Part shown: positions 1 through 9,419 of the stretch, in pieces
How the letters are laid out: each line of letters opens with the position of its first letter
How positions within the stretch are numbered: position 1 is the first letter of the stretch
DNA from: Aureimonas endophytica
GTDB taxonomy: Bacteria > Pseudomonadota > Alphaproteobacteria > Rhizobiales > Rhizobiaceae
Direction: 5' to 3'
DNA length: 64,000 bases
Assembly: GCF_014642635.1 (NCBI RefSeq)
Contig: NZ_BMIQ01000007.1
Span: 186,001-250,000, forward strand
Notes under the pieces: generated by a model
Databases searched by the model: none
Told to the model about the DNA's origin: nothing
The model's input: the letters and a program-made list of their open reading frames with translations, nothing else
Program-made: the position numbers and the translations under genes

Positions 1-393
1 ATGAATCGGACACGCCTCAAATCGTGATAAGTGCGGCCAGCTAACATTATGCCGATGGCCGTGACGATGAACCCGGCGGCCGATGAAACGATTTTTATCC
101 TTAGGAGGCAAAGGCTTCGGAAGAGAACGAACCTGCCCTGGCGCCTTGTCTTCCCTTGTCGCGCCAAATCCTCCCGAGGACCGGCGATCCCGGGCGGTGG
201 GTTCGTCCACCGATCGATCGCGCCGTCTTCGAAACTATATAGGCGGGCCGGACCCGATCTTGCAGGTGATCCGCCAATTCTTTCGATTCGGCCGTTCCCA
301 TCTTTCATCGTCGTCCGGAACGCGTCGGGGATCGCCGGGCGCCGTCGCCGGAGACCGGACCTAAAAGATTGATCGTATGAGCTCGAAGCCTTC
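1..393. other. Intergenic / window edge, no supported gene
   Basis: Several short open frames cross this stretch on both strands, but none has a ribosome binding site with a start at proper distance or a recognisable product. A purine-rich AGGAGG-like stretch near 102-108 is not followed by a usable start codon. The region probably carries the promoter of the cyclase gene at 394; I see no convincing -35/-10 pair. Confidence 0.5.
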
Positions 394-1644
394 ATGAACC
401 CGGATATGATGACGATCGCCGACGTGAAGGACATCAAGGATCAGATCCTGGCGGCGGCGCTCGCCGGCGCGGACGAGGGCACGCTGCTGCGCCTGCTCTG
501 CGAGGTCGGCGGGGCGCGCGGCCTGCCCATCGGCCGGGCGATCCTCGTCGCCGACACGCTGCACCCGATCTACGAGGGGCGCGCCTTTCGCTGGCGCAAC
601 GACGGCATCGAGGAGGAATGCGAGGTCGCCTATGGCCGCACCGACGAGGGCGAGGCGGCCGAGAACTGGCAGCGCAGCATCTTCTACCGGATGCTCCAGA
701 CCGGCGAGGCGCGCATCCGCCGCCGCCTCGCCGCCGAGGACGATGCCGAATTCGAGCATCTGCGCGAATTGAGGGCCGAGGGCTACACCGACTATCTCGC
801 CTTCATGCAGCCCTTCGGCGCCGGCGGGGCGATCGGCGATCTCGACTGCGTCTTCGGCTATGTCGCGACGCGTGAGCCGGCCGGCTTCCCGGAGGCCGGC
901 ATCGCGGCGCTCGACGCGGTGATCCCGACCCTCACTCTCGCCATCAAGACCGCCTCGCTCGCCCGCATCGCCGAAACGCTGGTCGAGGTCTATCTCGGGC
1001 GCGACGCCCGCGAACGCGTCCTCAAGGGGCGGATCGAGCGCGGCAAGGCGGAGACGATCGAGACGGTGCTGTGGTTCTCCGATCTCCACGGCTTCACCAC
1101 CATCACCGACACGGCGGCGCCGGAGGAGATCATCCCGCTGCTCAACGACTATTCCGGCGCGGTGATCGACGCGGTCCACGCGGCCGGCGGCAATGTCCTG
1201 AAGCTCATCGGCGACGGGGTGCTCGCGATCTTCAACTTCGAGACGGCGGGCGAGGCGGCGGCCGCCGCGCTCGGCGCCGAGGCGGAACTGCGCCGGCGCG
1301 AGGCCGAGATCGACGCGCGGCGGCGCGCCGAGGGCCGCCCGGCCACCTCCGTCTATATCGGCCTCCATCTCGGCGAGGTCTTCTACGGCAATATCGGCTC
1401 GCAGGACCGTCTCGACTTCACCGTCGTCGGCCCCTGCGTCAACGAGGTGGCGCGCATCGCCTCCATGTGCCGCTCGGTGGACCGGCTCGTCGTCGCCTCC
1501 GCCGCCTTCTGCGAGGCGTTGCCGCCGGCCGAGCGTCGACGGCTCGTCTCGGTCGGCCGCTTCGCGCTGCGCGGCGTCGGCCGGGCGCAGGAACTCTTCA
1601 CCCTCGATCCCGAACTCGCCGAACGGGAACGCCGCCGCCCCTGA
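394..1644 (+). CDS. Class III adenylate/guanylate cyclase, soluble
   Basis: A 416-residue protein. The N-terminal ~200 residues look like a sensory region without membrane segments. The C-terminal ~200 are a class III nucleotide cyclase domain that would make cAMP from ATP in the cytoplasm. The two metal-binding Asp residues are visible as D230 (WFSDLHGF) and D274 (LIGDGVLAIF). The adenine-selecting Lys (VLKLIGD) and Asp (DFTVVG) and the transition-state Asn/Arg pair (VNEVARI) are all present, so the enzyme should be active and ATP-specific. The ATG at 394 is the first start compatible with the whole N-terminus. A small gene follows 44 bases downstream. A second, membrane-bound cyclase lies at 34.9 kb. 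Confidence 0.9.
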   Translation: MNPDMMTIADVKDIKDQILAAALAGADEGTLLRLLCEVGGARGLPIGRAILVADTLHPIYEGRAFRWRNDGIEEECEVAYGRTDEGEAAENWQRSIFYRMLQTGEARIRRRLAAEDDAEFEHLRELRAEGYTDYLAFMQPFGAGGAIGDLDCVFGYVATREPAGFPEAGIAALDAVIPTLTLAIKTASLARIAETLVEVYLGRDARERVLKGRIERGKAETIETVLWFSDLHGFTTITDTAAPEEIIPLLNDYSGAVIDAVHAAGGNVLKLIGDGVLAIFNFETAGEAAAAALGAEAELRRREAEIDARRRAEGRPATSVYIGLHLGEVFYGNIGSQDRLDFTVVGPCVNEVARIASMCRSVDRLVVASAAFCEALPPAERRRLVSVGRFALRGVGRAQELFTLDPELAERERRRP

Positions 1645-1688
1645 GGCCTTCTTCCCGAAGACCCCTATCTCTTTGGAAGGAGGATGAG

Positions 1689-1931
1689 ATGTCCGACACC
1701 AACAAGGCCCGTCTCGACGATCCGCGTCTCGACGCCGACCTCGCGCGCAACGCCGATCCCGACAAGCCCGATCCCAAGCCGGCGCGGCTCGGCCCGGAGC
1801 CGGTGCCGGACGCGGGCGAGACGATCGAACGCGAGACGGCGGAGGCGGGCGCGGCACCGTCGCGCTCCAGCGTCGAGGGCGTCGACGAGGCGGCGGCCCA
1901 GCGCGACTCCCTCATCGATTCGACGCGATAG
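1689..1931 (+). CDS. Small hydrophilic protein of unknown function
   Basis: An 80-residue protein starting MSDTNKARLDDPRL. It is preceded by a strong GGAAGGAGG ribosome binding site at about 1675-1683, which is the main reason to accept the gene. The sequence is rich in Asp, Pro, Ala and Glu, has no membrane segment and is probably disordered. It lies just after the cyclase and may be co-transcribed with it. No family is recognised and no function is proposed. Confidence 0.6.
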   Translation: MSDTNKARLDDPRLDADLARNADPDKPDPKPARLGPEPVPDAGETIERETAEAGAAPSRSSVEGVDEAAAQRDSLIDSTR

Positions 1932-2043
1932 GGCCGTTTTCGCCGCAGCGCGAAAAAGGCGTTGCGCGGAGCGGTAGGGGGAATGCAATATTTCTGGCGT
2001 AAGCAGGGCCATGAACGCGCACTCCTCTCTGGTGGAGCAATCC

Positions 2044-3495
2044 ATGCCTCGTTTCGACCTCATCGTCATCGGCAGCGGCCCGTCCGGCCGGCGCGCGGCG
2101 ATCCAGGCGGCCAAGCTCGGCAAGCAGGTGCTGGTGGTCGAGCGCAATCCGCGCGTCGGCGGGGTCTCCGTGCATACGGGCACGATCCCGTCGAAGGCGC
2201 TGCGCGAGACGGTGCTGAACCTTACCGGCTGGCGCGAGCGCGGCTTCTACGGCTCGGCCTATCGCGTGAAGAAGGACATCTCGGCCGCCGATCTCTGGCA
2301 GCGTGGCGCCAAGATCCTGGAGCACGAGGTCGACGTCCTGGAGCACCAGTTCGCCCGCAACCGGGTGACGACCGTCCAGGGCGAGGCGCGCTTCCTCTCG
2401 CCGAACCGGATCGAGCTGATTCGCAGCCGCGAGGCCGAGCCGGAGCATTACGAGGCGGACTTCTTCGTCATCGCCTGCGGCACGCGGCCCTATCGCCCGA
2501 CGCATGTTCCCTTCGACGGCAAGACGGTCTTCGATTCGGACGAGATCCTGAAGCTGGAAACGCTGCCGCGCTCGCTCACCGTCGTCGGCGCCGGGGTCAT
2601 CGGCGTCGAATACGCGACGATCTTCTCGGCGCTGGAAATCGCCGTGACCCTGGTCGAGCCGCGCGCCTCCTTCCTCGACTTCATCGATCGCGAGCTGATC
2701 GAGGAGTTCATGCACGAGCTGCGCGACCGCAACGTCTCGCTGCGCCTCGGCTCGGAGGTGAAGGCGGTGGAGTTCGACGGTGCCGGCCGGCCGGTCTGCC
2801 GCATCGCCAGCGGCCGCGACGTGACGAGCGACATGCTGCTCTATGCCGCCGGGCGCATGGGCGCGACCGAGGGGCTGAACCTCGCCGCCGCCGGGCTCGA
2901 GACCGACCATCGCGGCCGCCTCACGGTCGATGCGAAGACGCTCCAGACGAAGGTGCCGCATATCTATGCCGCCGGCGACGTGATCGGCTTCCCGAGCCTC
3001 GCCTCGACCTCGATGGAACAGGGGCGGCTCGCCGCCTGCCACGCCTTCGGCCTCGCGCCGCAGGCGGCGCCGGAACATTTCCCCTACGGCATCTACGCCG
3101 TGCCGGAAATGTCGACGGTCGGCATGAGCGAGGAGGAGGTGATCCAGCGCAAGATCCCCTACGAATGCGGCATCGCCCGCTTCCGCGAGACCTCGCGCGG
3201 CCACATCATGGGCCTCCAGTCCGGCATGATGAAGATGATCTTCTCCAAGAAGACGCGCCGCCTGCTCGGCGTCCACATCATCGGCGAGGGCGCGACGGAG
3301 CTGATCCATATCGGCCAGGCGGTGATGGCCCTGAAGGGCACCATCGACTATTTCATGGAATCGACCTTCAACTATCCGACGCTGGCCGAGGCCTACAAGA
3401 TCGCCAGCCTCGACGCGTGGAACCGCGCCTTCGCGCCGACCGCCGCGGCGCCGGAGGTGCCGGACATGCCGGAGGCGATCGAGGACGCGGCCTGA
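2044..3495 (+). CDS. sthA: Soluble pyridine nucleotide transhydrogenase
   Basis: A 483-residue flavoprotein of the class I pyridine nucleotide-disulfide oxidoreductase family that transfers hydride between NADPH and NAD+ in the cytosol. The FAD Rossmann motif GSGPSG lies at residues 10-15, and a second nucleotide motif (VVGAGVIGVEYA) in the middle. The redox-active Cys pair of lipoamide dehydrogenases is missing: the segment around residues 42-51 reads SVHTGTIPSK. That substitution marks SthA. The C-terminal dimerisation domain is complete. The start at 2044 is preferred over an in-frame ATG at 2011 because GGTGGAG (2031-2037) sits six bases upstream. A small hairpin follows the stop. Confidence 0.93.
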   Translation: MPRFDLIVIGSGPSGRRAAIQAAKLGKQVLVVERNPRVGGVSVHTGTIPSKALRETVLNLTGWRERGFYGSAYRVKKDISAADLWQRGAKILEHEVDVLEHQFARNRVTTVQGEARFLSPNRIELIRSREAEPEHYEADFFVIACGTRPYRPTHVPFDGKTVFDSDEILKLETLPRSLTVVGAGVIGVEYATIFSALEIAVTLVEPRASFLDFIDRELIEEFMHELRDRNVSLRLGSEVKAVEFDGAGRPVCRIASGRDVTSDMLLYAAGRMGATEGLNLAAAGLETDHRGRLTVDAKTLQTKVPHIYAAGDVIGFPSLASTSMEQGRLAACHAFGLAPQAAPEHFPYGIYAVPEMSTVGMSEEEVIQRKIPYECGIARFRETSRGHIMGLQSGMMKMIFSKKTRRLLGVHIIGEGATELIHIGQAVMALKGTIDYFMESTFNYPTLAEAYKIASLDAWNRAFAPTAAAPEVPDMPEAIEDAA

Positions 3496-3501
3496 GGGCT
3501 G

Positions 3502-3518
3502 GCCGGCGTCTCGCCGGC
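3502..3518 (+). terminator. Hairpin after sthA, possible terminator
   Basis: GCCGGCG-TCT-CGCCGGC forms a 7-bp perfect stem seven bases after the sthA stop codon. Only a short TT follows, so it may be a weak or Rho-assisted terminator. Confidence 0.35.
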
Positions 3519-3617
3519 TTCCCCGCCGGTCTCGGCGGCCTCGCCTGTCGATTTCGCTCGCGACGCCGCCGGATTTCGGGTTTAGAGGCGTGCCACCCGT
3601 AGCTCGAACCGAACGCC

Positions 3618-4769
3618 TTGTCCCCGACGCCACCGAAACTGCTCTTCCTCGCGACCGAGGACTGGTTCTTCGCTTCCCATTTCCTGCCCATGCTGCGCGC
3701 CGCGCGCGCGGCGGGACTGTCGGTGACCGTCGCGACGCGCTTCGCCCGGCACCGGGCGGCGATCGAGGCCGAGGGCGCGCGGACGGTGGATCTCGACATG
3801 GAGCGCGGCGCCGGGCGCGCGCTCGGCCCGGCGCGCGCCCTCTGGCGCACCGTGCGCCTCCTGCGGGAGGAACGGCCCGACATCGTGCATGCCATCTCGC
3901 TGCGCGCCGTGCTGCTCGGCGGGCTTGCCCGCCGCATCGCCGATAGCGAGGCGGCCTTCATCCAGGCGGTGACCGGGCTCGGCGTCGTCGGCGCGGATTC
4001 GGGGCCCGCCGGCCGCACGGCGCGCTTCCTGTTCCGCCAGCTGATCCGCGGCCCCTTCGAGATGGCGGACACCTTCTATCTCTTCGAGAACGAGGCCGAC
4101 GCGCGCTGGCTGCGGCTGTCGCCGGAGGCGTCGAACGTCGTTCTCGTCGCCGGCGCCGGCGTCGATCCGGCCGCCTATCCGGCGACCCCGCTGCCGGGCG
4201 AGGACGGACCGCTGCGCATCGCTCTCGTCGCCCGCATGCTCTGGTCGAAGGGCGTCGATCTGGCGGTCGAGGCCGTGACGCGTGCCCGGGCCGCCGGCGG
4301 CGCGATCGAGCTCTCGCTCTATGGCGCGCCCGATCCCGCCAATCCCCGCGCGGTTCCGCTGAAGGTGCTGGAGGAGTGGGGCCGCCGCGACGGCATCCGC
4401 TGGCACGGCCATACGAGCGACGTCGCCGAAGTCTGGCGCTCCCATCATGTCGCCTGCCTGCCCTCGCGCGGCGGCGAGGGCCTGCCCCGGACGCTGCTCG
4501 AGGCGGCGAGCTGCGGCCGGCCGCTGCTCGCGACCGACGTGCCCGGTTGCAGCCTGTTCCTGCGCGACGGATGCGAGGGGCGCCTCGTGCCGCCGGACGA
4601 CCCGGAGGCGCTGGCCGGGGCGATGCTGGCGCTCGCCGGGGACCGCGACGCGTTGCGGCGCATGGGCGAGGCCGCCGCCGCCCGCCTGCGGGCCGGCTTC
4701 ACCGAGGATCACGTCGCCGCCACCGTCGAGGCGCTCTACCGCCGCATCCTCGCCGGGCGCCCGCGATAG
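3618..4769 (+). CDS. Family 4 glycosyltransferase
   Basis: A 383-residue GT-B fold glycosyltransferase. Residues 1-170 form the acceptor-binding half (start motif KLLFLATEDWFF). Residues ~190-370 form the nucleotide-sugar half, with the family signature around GGEGLPRTLLEAASCGRP, which holds the conserved Glu. Such enzymes extend lipopolysaccharide or exopolysaccharide repeat units on the cytoplasmic face of the membrane. The start is a TTG: it is the only possible start between the in-frame stop at 3600 and the conserved first strand. No other polysaccharide gene is nearby, so donor and acceptor cannot be named. Confidence 0.85.
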   Translation: MSPTPPKLLFLATEDWFFASHFLPMLRAARAAGLSVTVATRFARHRAAIEAEGARTVDLDMERGAGRALGPARALWRTVRLLREERPDIVHAISLRAVLLGGLARRIADSEAAFIQAVTGLGVVGADSGPAGRTARFLFRQLIRGPFEMADTFYLFENEADARWLRLSPEASNVVLVAGAGVDPAAYPATPLPGEDGPLRIALVARMLWSKGVDLAVEAVTRARAAGGAIELSLYGAPDPANPRAVPLKVLEEWGRRDGIRWHGHTSDVAEVWRSHHVACLPSRGGEGLPRTLLEAASCGRPLLATDVPGCSLFLRDGCEGRLVPPDDPEALAGAMLALAGDRDALRRMGEAAAARLRAGFTEDHVAATVEALYRRILAGRPR

Positions 4770-4775
4770 GCGCCG

Positions 4776-5807
4776 TCAGGCGAGCATGTCGCGCACCATC
4801 GGCGCCACCTTGGTGCCGAAGAGCTCGATGCAGCGCATCAGCTTGCCATGGGGCAGGGGGCCGGCGGAATATTTGAGGTCGAAGCGCTGGACGCCGAGCG
4901 CCTTGACCGTGGTCGCGATCTTCCTCGCCACCGTCTCGGGCGCGCCGATATAGAGCGAGCCGTGATCGGCCTCGCGGTCGAAATCGGCGCGTTGCAGCTC
5001 CGGCCAGCCGCGCGTGCGGCCGATCTGGGCATGCATGCGCTGGTAGTCGGGGAAGAACTCGTCGCGCGCGCTTTCGTCGCTCTCGCCGACATAGCCGGGG
5101 GAATGGACGCCGACCGGCTGCACCGGGCGCCCGAATTCCTGGAAGGCGCGCGCATAGAGATCGACATAGGGCCGGAAGCGCGCCGGATTGCCGCCGATGA
5201 TCGCCAGCATCATCGGCAGATCATGGCGGGCGGCGCGCACCACCGATTCCGGCGAGCCGCCGACGCCGATCCAGGTCTTGAGCCGCCCGGTCTCGATCGT
5301 CGGAAAGACGCGCTGGTCGCGCAGCGGCGGGCGGGTCGTGCCCTGCCAGGTCACCGGCCCGCCGGGCAGGAGATGGGCGAAGAGATCGAGCTTCTCCTCG
5401 AAGAGCGGCTCGTATTGCGCGAGGTCGAAGCCGAAGAGCGGGAAGCTCTCGGTGAAGGAGCCGCGCCCGAGGATCACCTCGGCCCGTCCGTTCGACAGGG
5501 CGTCGAGCGTCGCGAAGCGCTGGAAGACGCGGATCGGATCGTCGGAGGAAAGCACCGTCACCGCCGAGCCGAGGCGGATGCGCCGCGTGACGGCGGCGAT
5601 GGCCGCCAGCACCACGTCCGGCGCCGACACGGCGAAATCCTCGCGATGGTGCTCGCCCAGGCCGAAGAAGTCGAGCCCGACCTCGTCGGCGAGCCGCCCT
5701 TCCGCCACGACGTCGCGCACCACCTGCGCATGGGACAGCGGCGCGCCCGTTTCGCCGCGCGTCACGTCGCCGAACGTGTCGAGACCGAGTTCGAGAGGCT
5801 GGGACAT
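4776..5807 (-). CDS. LLM-class flavin-dependent oxidoreductase
   Basis: A 343-residue bacterial luciferase-like TIM-barrel protein (MSQPLELGLDTFGDV at the N-terminus; the motif DFFGLGEHHREDFA near residue 46 is typical). These enzymes use FMNH2 or F420 to oxidise small substrates; the substrate here is unknown. Length matches the family. The gene is convergent with the glycosyltransferase, six bases separating the ends. No flavin reductase is adjacent, so reduced flavin would have to come from elsewhere in the cell. Confidence 0.88.
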   Translation of the reverse strand: MSQPLELGLDTFGDVTRGETGAPLSHAQVVRDVVAEGRLADEVGLDFFGLGEHHREDFAVSAPDVVLAAIAAVTRRIRLGSAVTVLSSDDPIRVFQRFATLDALSNGRAEVILGRGSFTESFPLFGFDLAQYEPLFEEKLDLFAHLLPGGPVTWQGTTRPPLRDQRVFPTIETGRLKTWIGVGGSPESVVRAARHDLPMMLAIIGGNPARFRPYVDLYARAFQEFGRPVQPVGVHSPGYVGESDESARDEFFPDYQRMHAQIGRTRGWPELQRADFDREADHGSLYIGAPETVARKIATTVKALGVQRFDLKYSAGPLPHGKLMRCIELFGTKVAPMVRDMLA

Positions 5808-5914
5808 GGCGGAAGGCTTCCCTGAGGCGTCGCGGGCGCGCTCGCCGCGCCGCGTGCCGTCCTTGTTTCACAGGGCGGGGCGCCGATGAAGTCCCCGCCG
5901 GGCGACGCACCGTT

Positions 5915-6340
5915 TCAAGCGCCGAGCCGGGCGAGCGTCGCGGGGTCCTCCTCACCGCCGTAGAAGCGGGCGAGCGCCTCGCCGAAGAGCGCCTCGCCGG
6001 GATCGGCATGGCGGAACAGCGTCATCGAGGAGCGGAACTTCATGTCGTCGGGCGAGCCGAAGATCCGATGCGCCGTCAGGTCCCGATGGGCGTTGACGAG
6101 CGCCGTCGCCTGGACCAGCCGCGCCCCGAGCAGCGGATGGGCGCGATAGGCCGCCGCCTCGGCGAGCGAGGCGATGGCATAGCGCCGCGCCATCGCACTA
6201 TGGCCGAGCCCGGCGATCTGCGGAAAGACGAACCACATCCAATGGCTCGTCTTCCGGCCGCGCCGCAGCTCGTCGAGGGCCGTCTCGATCGTCCCCTCCT
6301 GCGCCGCGACGAAGCGGGCGAGGTCGTGCGGGTCCGGCAT
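5915..6340 (-). CDS. DUF1810 family protein
   Basis: A 141-residue protein matching the DUF1810 family in length and motifs: DLARFVAAQEGTIETAL at the start, SHWMWFVFPQIAGLG near residue 33, and KFRSSMTLF toward the end. The family is widespread in bacteria, all-helical, and of unknown biochemical role. It ends three bases before the stop of the upstream small gene at 6344, so the two genes are probably one transcript. Confidence 0.85.
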   Translation of the reverse strand: MPDPHDLARFVAAQEGTIETALDELRRGRKTSHWMWFVFPQIAGLGHSAMARRYAIASLAEAAAYRAHPLLGARLVQATALVNAHRDLTAHRIFGSPDDMKFRSSMTLFRHADPGEALFGEALARFYGGEEDPATLARLGA

Positions 6341-6343
6341 CGC

Positions 6344-6541
6344 TCAAGCGGCAGGCGAGGCCGGCGGGGCGTCCACCGCCCCTTCCGGCCGCGCCGTCCC
6401 GCGCTCGGCGAAGGCGCGGGCCTGTTCGAAGCCGTCGCGCCAGCACAGCCAGTCCTCGCTATCGGCATCGTGCGGGTTCGCGGTGCGGGCCTCTCCTCTC
6501 GCGAAGGCGGCCGCGCCTTCCGCCAGGGCCTTGTGGCTCAT
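6344..6541 (-). CDS. Small ribosome-modulation-factor-like protein
   Basis: A 65-residue protein. The pattern G-x3-A-x3-G followed by NP, then W-x2-WRDGFEQA resembles ribosome modulation factor (Rmf) and CrpP-like proteins, in which a Gly/Ala helix is followed by an Asn-Pro turn and a Trp-rich second helix. That assignment is inference from the motif only. The start at 6541 has GGGAG nine bases upstream; a longer frame from 6580 is less likely because that site sits inside it. It lies directly upstream of the DUF1810 gene. Confidence 0.6.
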   Translation of the reverse strand: MSHKALAEGAAAFARGEARTANPHDADSEDWLCWRDGFEQARAFAERGTARPEGAVDAPPASPAA

Positions 6542-6790
6542 GACTGTCTTTCTCCCGCGTCCCTGCCGCCAGGAGGTCACTAAGCTTGCGTCCGAATTGT
6601 GGCCGCCCGTTCGGCCGGGCTTTCGCGCAACCGCCTCATCCTATTGACAGAAACGCCGGCGGATCGGATGGGTGAACGTTTTTTCGAGAGGCGCGGATTT
6701 TCGCATGGACCGCGCTAGCTTCCGGTGGGAGGCTGGCGGGTCCGTGCGGCGGGCAAGGGACCGCGGCGGGCGGCGAAGGGTGGGCGAGAC

Positions 6791-9409
6791 GTGACGGCTG
6801 AGGCTTCGAGCGAGATCATCTGGCCCATCGGCGGCGGCGAGACCGGCGCGCTCGTCCGCGCCTTCGACTGGTCGAAGACCTCGCTCGGGCCGCTCGCGGA
6901 CTGGCCGGTGCATCTGCGCTTCGAGGTCGACACGATCGTCAATTCGCCGATCCCGAAGGTCCTCATGTGGGGGCCGGACCATGTGATGATCTATAACGAC
7001 AGCTATATCGGCATCGCCGGCGGCTATCACCCACAGGCCTTCGGCGGCCGGGTGCCCGAGATCTGGCCGGAGATCTGGGATTGGAACCGCCGCATCCTGG
7101 CGGAAGGCTTCGGGGGGCGGGTCCAGAGCTATCGCGACCAGCCGATGGTGCTGATGCGCAGCGGCGTGCCGGAGGAGGTGACCTTCGACCTCTTCTACAC
7201 GCCGATCCATCAGGAGGACGGCACGGTCGGCGGCGTGCTCTGCACGGTTCTCGAAAACACCGAGAAGGTGAAGGCGCAGCGCGAGCTCGCCCGCAGCGAG
7301 GCGGAGATGCGCCTGATCACCGATGCGATGCCGGTGCTCGTCGCCTTCATGGGGCCCGACCATGTCTATCGCTTCGCCAACCATTTCTATCAGGAATGGT
7401 TCGGCATCGAGCCCGCCGCCATCGTCGGGCGCCACGCGCGCGAGATCCTCGGCGAGGAGACCTATGCCGAGCGCCGGCCGCTGATCGATCGCGCCCTGAC
7501 GGGCGAGACCGTCGTGTCCGACGGACATCTGCCCTATCGCGACGGCACGCGGCGCGGCGCCGAGATCCGCTACATCCCGCGCCTCGGCCATGACGGCCGG
7601 GTGGAGGGCATCCATGTCCTCGTCTTCGATGTCGACGAGCGCAATCGCACGGAAGCGGCGCTGCGCCGCCATGCCGAGGAGCTGGAGCGCAGCGTCCGCC
7701 ATCGCCAGCGGGCCGAGGAGCAGCTCCGCGCGCTGAACGAGACGCTGGAGAGCCGCATCGTCGCGGCGATCGAGGAGCGGCGCCGCGCCGAGGTGGCGCT
7801 CGCCCAGTCGCAGAAGCTCGAGACCATCGGCAAGCTCACCGGCGGCGTCGCGCACGACTTCAACAATCTTCTTCAGGTCGTCTCCGGCAATCTCCAGCTT
7901 CTCGCCAAGGACATCGCCGGCAACGACCGCGCCGAGCGCCGCATCGCCAATGCCATGGCGGGCGTGTCGCGCGGCGCCAAGCTTGCCAGCCAGCTTCTCG
8001 CCTTCGGCCGCCGCCAGGCGCTGGAGCCTAAGGTGGTGAACGTCACGCGCTTCGTGCGCGGCATGGACGACATCCTGCGCCGGGCGATCGGCGAGGGGAT
8101 CGAGGTCGAGACCGTGGTCGGCGGCGGGTTGTGGAACACCTTCATCGATCCGACGCAGATCGAGAACGCGCTCTTGAACCTCGCGATCAATGCCCGCGAC
8201 GCGATGGAAGGCCAGGGCAAGCTGACGATCGAGCTCGGCAATGCGGCGCTCGACGACGATTATGCCCGCGCCCATGCCGATGTCGCGCCCGGCCAATATG
8301 TCATGCTCGCCGTCTCCGACACCGGCTGCGGCATGTCGGCGGAGGTGATGGGGAAGGTCTTCGAACCTTTCTTCTCCACCAAGCCGGAGGGCAAGGGCTC
8401 CGGCCTCGGCCTATCGATGGTCTACGGCTTCGTCAAGCAGTCCGGCGGCCATGTGAAGATCTATTCGGAGATCGGCCACGGCACCACGATCCGCCTCTAT
8501 CTGCCGCGCGCCATGGAGGCCGAGGACGCGGAGGTGAAGCTGTCCGCCGGGCCGATCGTCGGCGGCGGCGAGACGATCCTCGTCGTGGAGGACGACGCGG
8601 AAGTGCGCGACACCGTGGTCGAGATGCTGACCGATCTCGGCTATCGCGTGCTGAAGGCGGTCGATGCCCAGTCGGGCCTCAACGTGGTCGAGAGCGGCAT
8701 CCCGATCGACCTCCTCTTCACCGACGTCGTGATGCCCGGCACGCTGAAGAGCCCGGAACTCGCCCGCAAGGCGAAGGAGCGCCTGCCGAACATCGCGGTG
8801 CTCTTCACCTCCGGCTATACGGAGAATTCGATCGTGCATGGCGGGCGGCTCGATGTCGGCGTCGAGCTTCTGTCGAAGCCCTATACGCGCGAGGCCCTGG
8901 CGCGGAAGGTGCGCCATGTCCTCGCCAACGGCCGGCAGGAGAAGGCGCCGCGAGGTGCCGCCGGCCCGTCGCGCGCCGGCGGGGCGGAGACCGACGCGCC
9001 CGCGCCGCAGCCCAAACGCTCCTTCACGCCGCGCACCGTGCTCCTCGTCGAGGACGATCCGATGATCCGCATGGTCTCGGCCGACATGTTGCAGGAATTC
9101 GGCCATGTGGTGATCGAGGCCGGCAGCGCCGAGGACGCGCTGGTGGCGCTGGAGACCGCGCCGATCGACGTGCTCGTCACCGACGTGAACCTGCCGGGCC
9201 TCAGCGGGCCGCAACTCGCCGTCGAGGCGCGGCGCATCCGGCCGGGCATCGCGGTGGTCTTCGCCACCGGCGACGCGCGGGTCGAGGGCGCGGAAGGCTG
9301 CGTCGTCCTGTCGAAGCCCTATGACGGGACGGCGCTCGACGCGGCGGTCAATCGCGCGGCGGCGATCCCCGCGCGTCCGGGCGCGGGCGCGGAGCGCGCC
9401 AAGGCCTGA
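6791..9409 (+). CDS. Hybrid sensor histidine kinase with two receiver domains
   Basis: About 872 residues from the GTG at 6791 (894 if a GTG at 6725 is used). Order: an N-terminal PAS-like region (DWSKTSLGPLADWP), a second PAS around residues 175-300, a coiled linker, a dimerisation/phosphoacceptor domain with H355 in GGVAHDFNNLL, an ATPase domain (DTGCGMS, GSGLGLSMV), then two receivers with phospho-acceptor Asp at 645 (LLFTDVVMPG) and 798 (VLVTDVNLPG). There are no membrane segments, so it senses a cytoplasmic cue. The start at 6791 is preferred because the family normally begins shortly before the first PAS motif. No output regulator is adjacent; the phosphorelay target is unknown. Confidence 0.92.
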   Translation: MTAEASSEIIWPIGGGETGALVRAFDWSKTSLGPLADWPVHLRFEVDTIVNSPIPKVLMWGPDHVMIYNDSYIGIAGGYHPQAFGGRVPEIWPEIWDWNRRILAEGFGGRVQSYRDQPMVLMRSGVPEEVTFDLFYTPIHQEDGTVGGVLCTVLENTEKVKAQRELARSEAEMRLITDAMPVLVAFMGPDHVYRFANHFYQEWFGIEPAAIVGRHAREILGEETYAERRPLIDRALTGETVVSDGHLPYRDGTRRGAEIRYIPRLGHDGRVEGIHVLVFDVDERNRTEAALRRHAEELERSVRHRQRAEEQLRALNETLESRIVAAIEERRRAEVALAQSQKLETIGKLTGGVAHDFNNLLQVVSGNLQLLAKDIAGNDRAERRIANAMAGVSRGAKLASQLLAFGRRQALEPKVVNVTRFVRGMDDILRRAIGEGIEVETVVGGGLWNTFIDPTQIENALLNLAINARDAMEGQGKLTIELGNAALDDDYARAHADVAPGQYVMLAVSDTGCGMSAEVMGKVFEPFFSTKPEGKGSGLGLSMVYGFVKQSGGHVKIYSEIGHGTTIRLYLPRAMEAEDAEVKLSAGPIVGGGETILVVEDDAEVRDTVVEMLTDLGYRVLKAVDAQSGLNVVESGIPIDLLFTDVVMPGTLKSPELARKAKERLPNIAVLFTSGYTENSIVHGGRLDVGVELLSKPYTREALARKVRHVLANGRQEKAPRGAAGPSRAGGAETDAPAPQPKRSFTPRTVLLVEDDPMIRMVSADMLQEFGHVVIEAGSAEDALVALETAPIDVLVTDVNLPGLSGPQLAVEARRIRPGIAVVFATGDARVEGAEGCVVLSKPYDGTALDAAVNRAAAIPARPGAGAERAKA

Positions 9410-9419
9410 CCGCGCGCCG

